Assembly (NCBI GenBank): GCA_020002185.1
Contig: CM034539.1
Location: 25,781,532 to 25,845,531, forward strand
Reading direction: 5' to 3'
Source of the DNA: Paraescarpia echinospica
Taxonomy: Eukaryota; Annelida; Polychaeta; Sabellida; Siboglinidae
DNA length: 64,000 nucleotides
The notes beneath the pieces are model-generated. The model did no database searches. It saw only the letters and a program-made list of their open reading frames with translations, and was not told the DNA's origin. Positions 59,171 to 64,000 of the stretch are shown piece after piece. The position numbers and the translations under genes are program-made. The stretch's first letter is position 1, and each line of letters starts with the position of its first letter.

Positions 59171-62055
59171 CAACAGTCAGACTTTACATTGTTGACCTTA
59201 ACATAATATGTACAGTCAACACTGTGTAGACAAAGCTACGATGTTGTGTTAATGTTTTGTTCATTTAAACCTATAGTATGTGCTGTTATGCATACGCTTA
59301 GAGCTATAGCAATGTGTGTTTTGTGCACGTAAAGTTACATGCGATATCAATTATATATGAGTTTTTGTATAATTGCACCTACGAGTAGCCACTATATGAT
59401 TTCAGTAATATTTGTGTTTTATAACTTATAACTATGATGTCAGTAACATAGTGCTGTGTTTTATAAACTCCTGCCAGGTTACGATTTGTTTGCAAATTAG
59501 ACCACTAACTTAGTTACGATTACAACTATAAAGCCTTGCATCATGCGTGTTTGATGTATTTCGTGTGTGTATATTTATGCAAATGGCTTACTTGTATATT
59601 GAAAGGCGTAAATTCACCGTTGATAATCATTATTTTGCAGGAAATAAAAATGACCTTTACTTGACTGGTGAGACTCGCTACATTTGACGCTGTCTATTTT
59701 GTAAAATATACACACTATTAATTTTTTTAATTACCAACCTTACCAATTGTCGTATTATTAAAAACGAGTAGGCCCAACAGTGCAACGCCATTGTCTTTCT
59801 TAGCAGACATTTATTTCGTTCCTTGTTTACTAAGACAGCAAATGGGTTTTTTCAGCAAACAATGATAAAAAGCCAAAGTAATGATATAGATTTTGAGGGT
59901 GTATTGGCATATTTAACAAACTGCCCTAGTCTAGACGAAACCAATTTACGAAGCAAAATTGTCTGTATTAGAATAAACCACACAATTGTATACTTAGCCT
60001 AGACTAAGCCTATACTAAGATAATTTTGCTAATTTGCACTAGTCAACTGCCTATAATCTAAACTCGTACACAGCTTGACCAGCTTACCATGAATAAAAAA
60101 TCAGTATCTTACCATAGTAGGCCTAAATACTGGTTGGAACACACAACACAAGCGTAGTGCTTACATCAAATACACGCGCACGCGTGCACGCACGCAAGAA
60201 CGCACGCACGCACGCGGGGTTGGGTCAGAATTAGCGCAAACGTAGGCAGCGAGAAACGTTGAACGTAAATATAGCTAGGCTCTACTTGGAGAGTATACGA
60301 AGCCTATCCGCGGTGATATTAAAGGATGCTACAGTACAATAAACGTGCAACTAACGCGTTCTATTTAATATATCCGGTTCTGCGCAACTCATTGGAATGG
60401 ATCTTTTGTTGGTAGTGCGTCACATTACGTTATTTGTTAGAACAAAAGGTGATGCACCCAATAAAGCCGCTATTCCTTGTTCAATGGTGGGAACTAATGA
60501 CTTCGTACAGTCCGCCAGGCCGTTACTCTGTGATGCGCCAATTCGCGAACAGAGCGCGATATAAATCGATGTTTATGCCGACTCTGCCAAGGTCGCGACG
60601 CTAGTTTGATTACAGAAGCACGTCGCAAGTATCTGAGCGATTTCGGCGAAGTGGCCTTGAAGTTATTGTTCGTGTAATACGCGGTCAGGTCCGCGCAACA
60701 GGTTTACGAGTGCGTGGAATGATGTCCAGTGACCGGTCAACGGCACTGATGTCGTGGTCAAATAAAGAAGCCGGTCAACTCATCAATAACCGGACCGTAT
60801 CCGCTGTCGTCACGCTACAGCGACGCGCTAGTGAGCGTACACCACGATTAAGCTCATTCAGTCCTTGCGTGACCTGCCATGTCATGCCGGTGACCGCTGG
60901 TCAACGGGGAGGGGTCAGTCTCAACCAATCAGATCCGTTGTTACATCGCCTTAGGCAGGATACCCGTCTGACCGACACAGGCGTAGGCCTCGTTTCGTTA
61001 TCTAAATATTAACATCTGCGACGTTATGTCTTTATGTGCAATATTATTTGCGAACTGTTTGTTGTTTGAAAACACCCGTACAATAGCGACACAATAATCT
61101 TCATAGGAATCACTGCACCTTTTTTTAATTATAATACATTTACTTGAAAATATGGTTTTAGTATTTTCATTTACTTTGGATATAAATATACCATGCGTTG
61201 TACACGCGTCCGTATATATATATATATATATATATAATTATATAGTTTATATTAAAATATTGATACATCATGACTCTGCTTCCTGTAAATGAATATGGTT
61301 TAATTGTATATGTGAAATATATATTATTTCATATGTATATACTATATATAACAATAAACTTCTCGTTCTTGTATGAGCAAAAAATCCAGTAATTGTTACA
61401 TTAGAGGAGTTTGTTTACTCTAGATCTTGGCAAATACGTCACATTTTATACAGGCATAGACCATGATTAACATGATTAATGAAGCGTTACGCATACTCAC
61501 TTCACGTAACTGGAGTCATTTGAGAATTATGTGATGTATTAACAACTTAACATACTCGGTTTTGTTCAATGTGAATTTCTAATGTTCTAAAACTCAGAAG
61601 TTAGATTTTGCGAACAAATAATTGGCGTCCAGTAAATAAGGCACCACACCCCCCACCTCCCGCATGACTGGAAGCACACAAACGATACATCGAAGTCAAC
61701 AACAGTACACAAAGCACACCGATATGGGGGCTTGATGTCGCGCAATTTAGCAGTGACTATTAGATCATGCCCACAACGCTGATTTAGCGTGCGATAGCAG
61801 CACTGGCCAGTACACCGCCCCAAGGCTTGACACACGACACTAAGGCCCGGTATATGTTCAGTAAATGCGCACATTGTTTGCGACGTACCATCGGGTACCA
61901 TGACGTGGATGTCTTACAACGAAACCTGCGCAGCGTGAAGATTGGACAGCGCATACAGATTAGCCGATTAGCCAACTCGGATGGCAAGGGCCACTGTGTG
62001 GTGTCCGGGCAGGAGTGGGTGGTTTTTAGTCCCACTTGTTTAAACGTCAATTGTT
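59171..62055. other. Intergenic sequence without clear features
   Basis: AT-rich, with (CACG)n near 60170-60220 and (TA)n near 61212. 60550-61015 is GC-richer and has a TATA-like GATATAAAT at 60558, but I cannot support a gene. 61590-62050 has overlapping open frames of no recognisable family. Confidence 0.5.
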
Positions 62056-62057
62056 AA

Positions 62058-62650
62058 CTTCCTAATGTTCTTCTCGTTCTTCTTGTTTCTCTTGTTCCTC
62101 TTGTTCCTCTTGTTCCTCTCGTTCTTCTTGTTCCTCTTGTTCCTCTTGTTCCTCATGTTCTTCTCGTTCTTCTTGTTCCTCTTGTTCCTCTTGTTCCTCT
62201 TATTTTCTCGTTCCTCATGTTCTTTGTGTTCTTTTTGTTCCTCTTGTTCTTCTTGTTCCTCTTATTCTTCTTGTTGTTCCTCTTCTTGTTGTTCTTGTTC
62301 CTCTTGTTGTTCTTTTTGTTGTTCTTGTTCCTCTTGTTGTTCTTCTTGTTCCTCTTGTTGGTCATCTTGTTCCTCTTGTTCTTCTTGTTATTCTTGTTCC
62401 TCCTGTTCCTCTTGTTCTACTTGTTCTTCTTGTTCATCTTGTCCCTCATGTTCATTTTGTTCTTCTTGTTCCTCTTCTTCCTCTTGTTCTTGTTGCCATT
62501 GTTCTTCATGTTGTTCATGTTCGTTTTGTTCTTCCTTGTTTTTCGTGTTCCTCTTGTTCTTCTTGTACTGCTTGTTCTTCTTGTTCGTTTTGTCCTTCTT
62601 TGTTCTTCCTGTTCTTCTCGTTCCTCTAGTTCCTCTTGACTTTTTTGTTC
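62058..62650 (+). repeat. TTCCTCTTG / TTCTTCTTG minisatellite
   Basis: About 590 bases of 9-bp units (CTTGTTCCT, CTTGTTCTT). Being a multiple of three, it leaves frames open, giving long Ser/Cys-rich and Phe/Leu-rich ORFs and a Lys/Asn-rich one on the other strand, none credible as a gene. Confidence 0.95.
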
Positions 62651-64000
62651 TTGTTCTTTTTTTCTTTTGTTTTACTTTTTCTGCTTATTTTTATTGTTTG
62701 TGTTCGTGTTGGTCTTCTGTGTTCCTTTTGGTTTTCTTGTTCATCTTCGTCTTCTCCGTCTTGTTGTTCTTCTTCTCCTTAGCCTTCTTCTTGTTATTTC
62801 CACTCATCTTGATCTTCCTATTGTTGCTGTTGTTGTTTTTTATCCTTACTCTTCCTGGTGTTTATGTAGTTGTTCGTCTTCTTCTTTTTCTTCTTACTAT
62901 TACTGTTGTTGTTGTTCGCTTTTCCCCCTTGATCCCATGCGGGTGAAGAGCACATCACCCGGCCCATTCTGCCCTTTCGACGATATTCTTCCACCTATCC
63001 CGATCTTCTGCAATTGTCCCTTTCGAGATATCTCGTTATTCTCTCGCAGTATCTTAATGTTGGTCTTTCTTTTCCCTCTCTGTTACTCTCGTCTGTTTTA
63101 CTTGGTCTCTTTTTAAATATTTCCACACGTCAGGTTAATCTTGTTCACGTCAACATAATGTACGGTTCACTTTCTACTGGAACCAATATGACTTCTTCAA
63201 GACAGTCGAACGATTTGTTGTAAACGGACGTAGTTTTGATGAAAGCTCTCTTTTCCACCTGCCGCCACGACACCATCGACCGTGACTCACTCTTGGAGTC
63301 CTTCCGTTAGCCCTGTTTCCCATTATCACCTGGTACCATTATCCAAATGGTCCTGGTCAAGTCGCCATTCCATCTTTCCATCTGGTGTCCTCCTTCAAAT
63401 CACCAGTGGAAGGTGCTGCTCCCTCCTGTTTGATCCTCCCCACCACGTCTCATTGATCAGCTTCGTTTCCTTTCCTTATTATCTCATTTAGTCGGCGTTG
63501 TTTCCTTTTTCCATCTGATGTCTTCATTTAAGTTGTCTTTGGTCGACCTTGTCTCCTTTTCCCATCATGTATTCCTTTAAGCATCCTTTGCCGATTTTGC
63601 TTCCTCTTCCAGGCTTTCTGATTTCAATCATTAGCTTCCCTACAAATGTACGTGCAAAAAGCAGGTCAAACTTTACAATCACGCATTGTTTGGTACATTG
63701 TGCTGCAGTTTGTTAGCATGAAGTCTACTATTATGCATCTCTTTAATACAGGTGTATGACATTTTTTACCGTTCATTATATTTATCTTTTCTCGATGCGT
63801 AATCACATATTTTGTTTATGATACACGCAACGCATAACCAATTTCAATCTCCTCCAAACAACCATGTCTTCGGCCTGCCACATCACAAAGATATACTGAT
63901 TGGTTGTGGTAACAATCCTATGGTTTCTGTTATTCTTCATTAACTTGTTTATGAGTTAGCGCAATCCGTGTTGTCCAACCGGTCTGCCGCACATAGTGAA
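62651..64000. other. Pyrimidine-rich then unique sequence at the window end
   Basis: 62651-62930 is a decayed extension of the pyrimidine-rich repeat. 62940-64000 has no feature that I can support. Confidence 0.5.

Noticed and set aside
61587..62057. Overlapping open frames on both strands
   Set aside because: No family match that I recognise and no gene-like features; may be part of an old retroelement.
62065..62946. 293-residue Ser/Cys/Phe-rich open frame, the longest in the window
   Set aside because: Produced by a 9-bp repeat that keeps several frames open on both strands.

Overview
This is eukaryotic, invertebrate-type genomic DNA. It has spliced exons with GT-AG junctions, long AT-rich introns, many minisatellites and microsatellites, SINEs, LINE fragments, a foldback element and a Pol III tRNA gene. 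A marine invertebrate, perhaps a lophotrochozoan, fits the HIF-alpha sequence and the repeat types, but I cannot name the species.

The one recognisable protein-coding gene is the 3' part of a hypoxia-inducible factor alpha (HIF-alpha) gene, on the + strand from 73 to 19797. Ten exons can be placed with matching splice phases from one to the next. They encode the PAS-B/PAC region, the N-terminal oxygen-dependent degron (LTHLAP), linker exons, the C-terminal degron (APYIPMN), a Pro/Thr-rich stretch and a diverged C-terminal domain, ending in a stop at 19795-19797. The exons for bHLH, PAS-A and the start of PAS-B lie upstream of the window. Spliced together, the exons in view give about 562 codons.

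The most unusual feature is how this gene has been invaded by its own junctions. The 91-bp array in the first intron is built from copies of the 3' splice site plus the first bases of the second PAS-B exon. The 31-bp array after 8268 is built from copies of the last 21 bases of an exon plus its GTAAGT donor. The 113-bp array at 10788-11415 carries five copies of a 75-base, phase 0-0 exon candidate that encodes a second form of the C-terminal degron (WMPYISVN). A 21-bp array runs to within about 10 bases of another acceptor, and a TGCTGTGGTTGTGG array abuts the acceptor of the penultimate exon.

Inside the introns also lie a THAP-domain remnant (2558-2695), a 694-bp palindromic foldback element (5555-6248), a tRNA-derived SINE (about 11836-12155), a degenerate same-strand transposase-like gene (12967-17085) and a 180-bp tandem repeat (17350-17940).

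From 19.8 kb to the end I see no intact protein gene. The region holds tandem repeats, two head-to-tail copies of a roughly 2-kb non-coding element (23991-28636), at least four LINE remnants on the minus strand and one on the plus strand, further SINE copies, one tRNA-Ala(AGC) gene (39495-39567, minus), and large minisatellites at 34.5, 38.1, 41.3, 50.2, 56.6 and 62.1 kb. The 56.6-kb array contains five perfect CRE palindromes. Several CTCF-like motifs are scattered downstream of the HIF gene.
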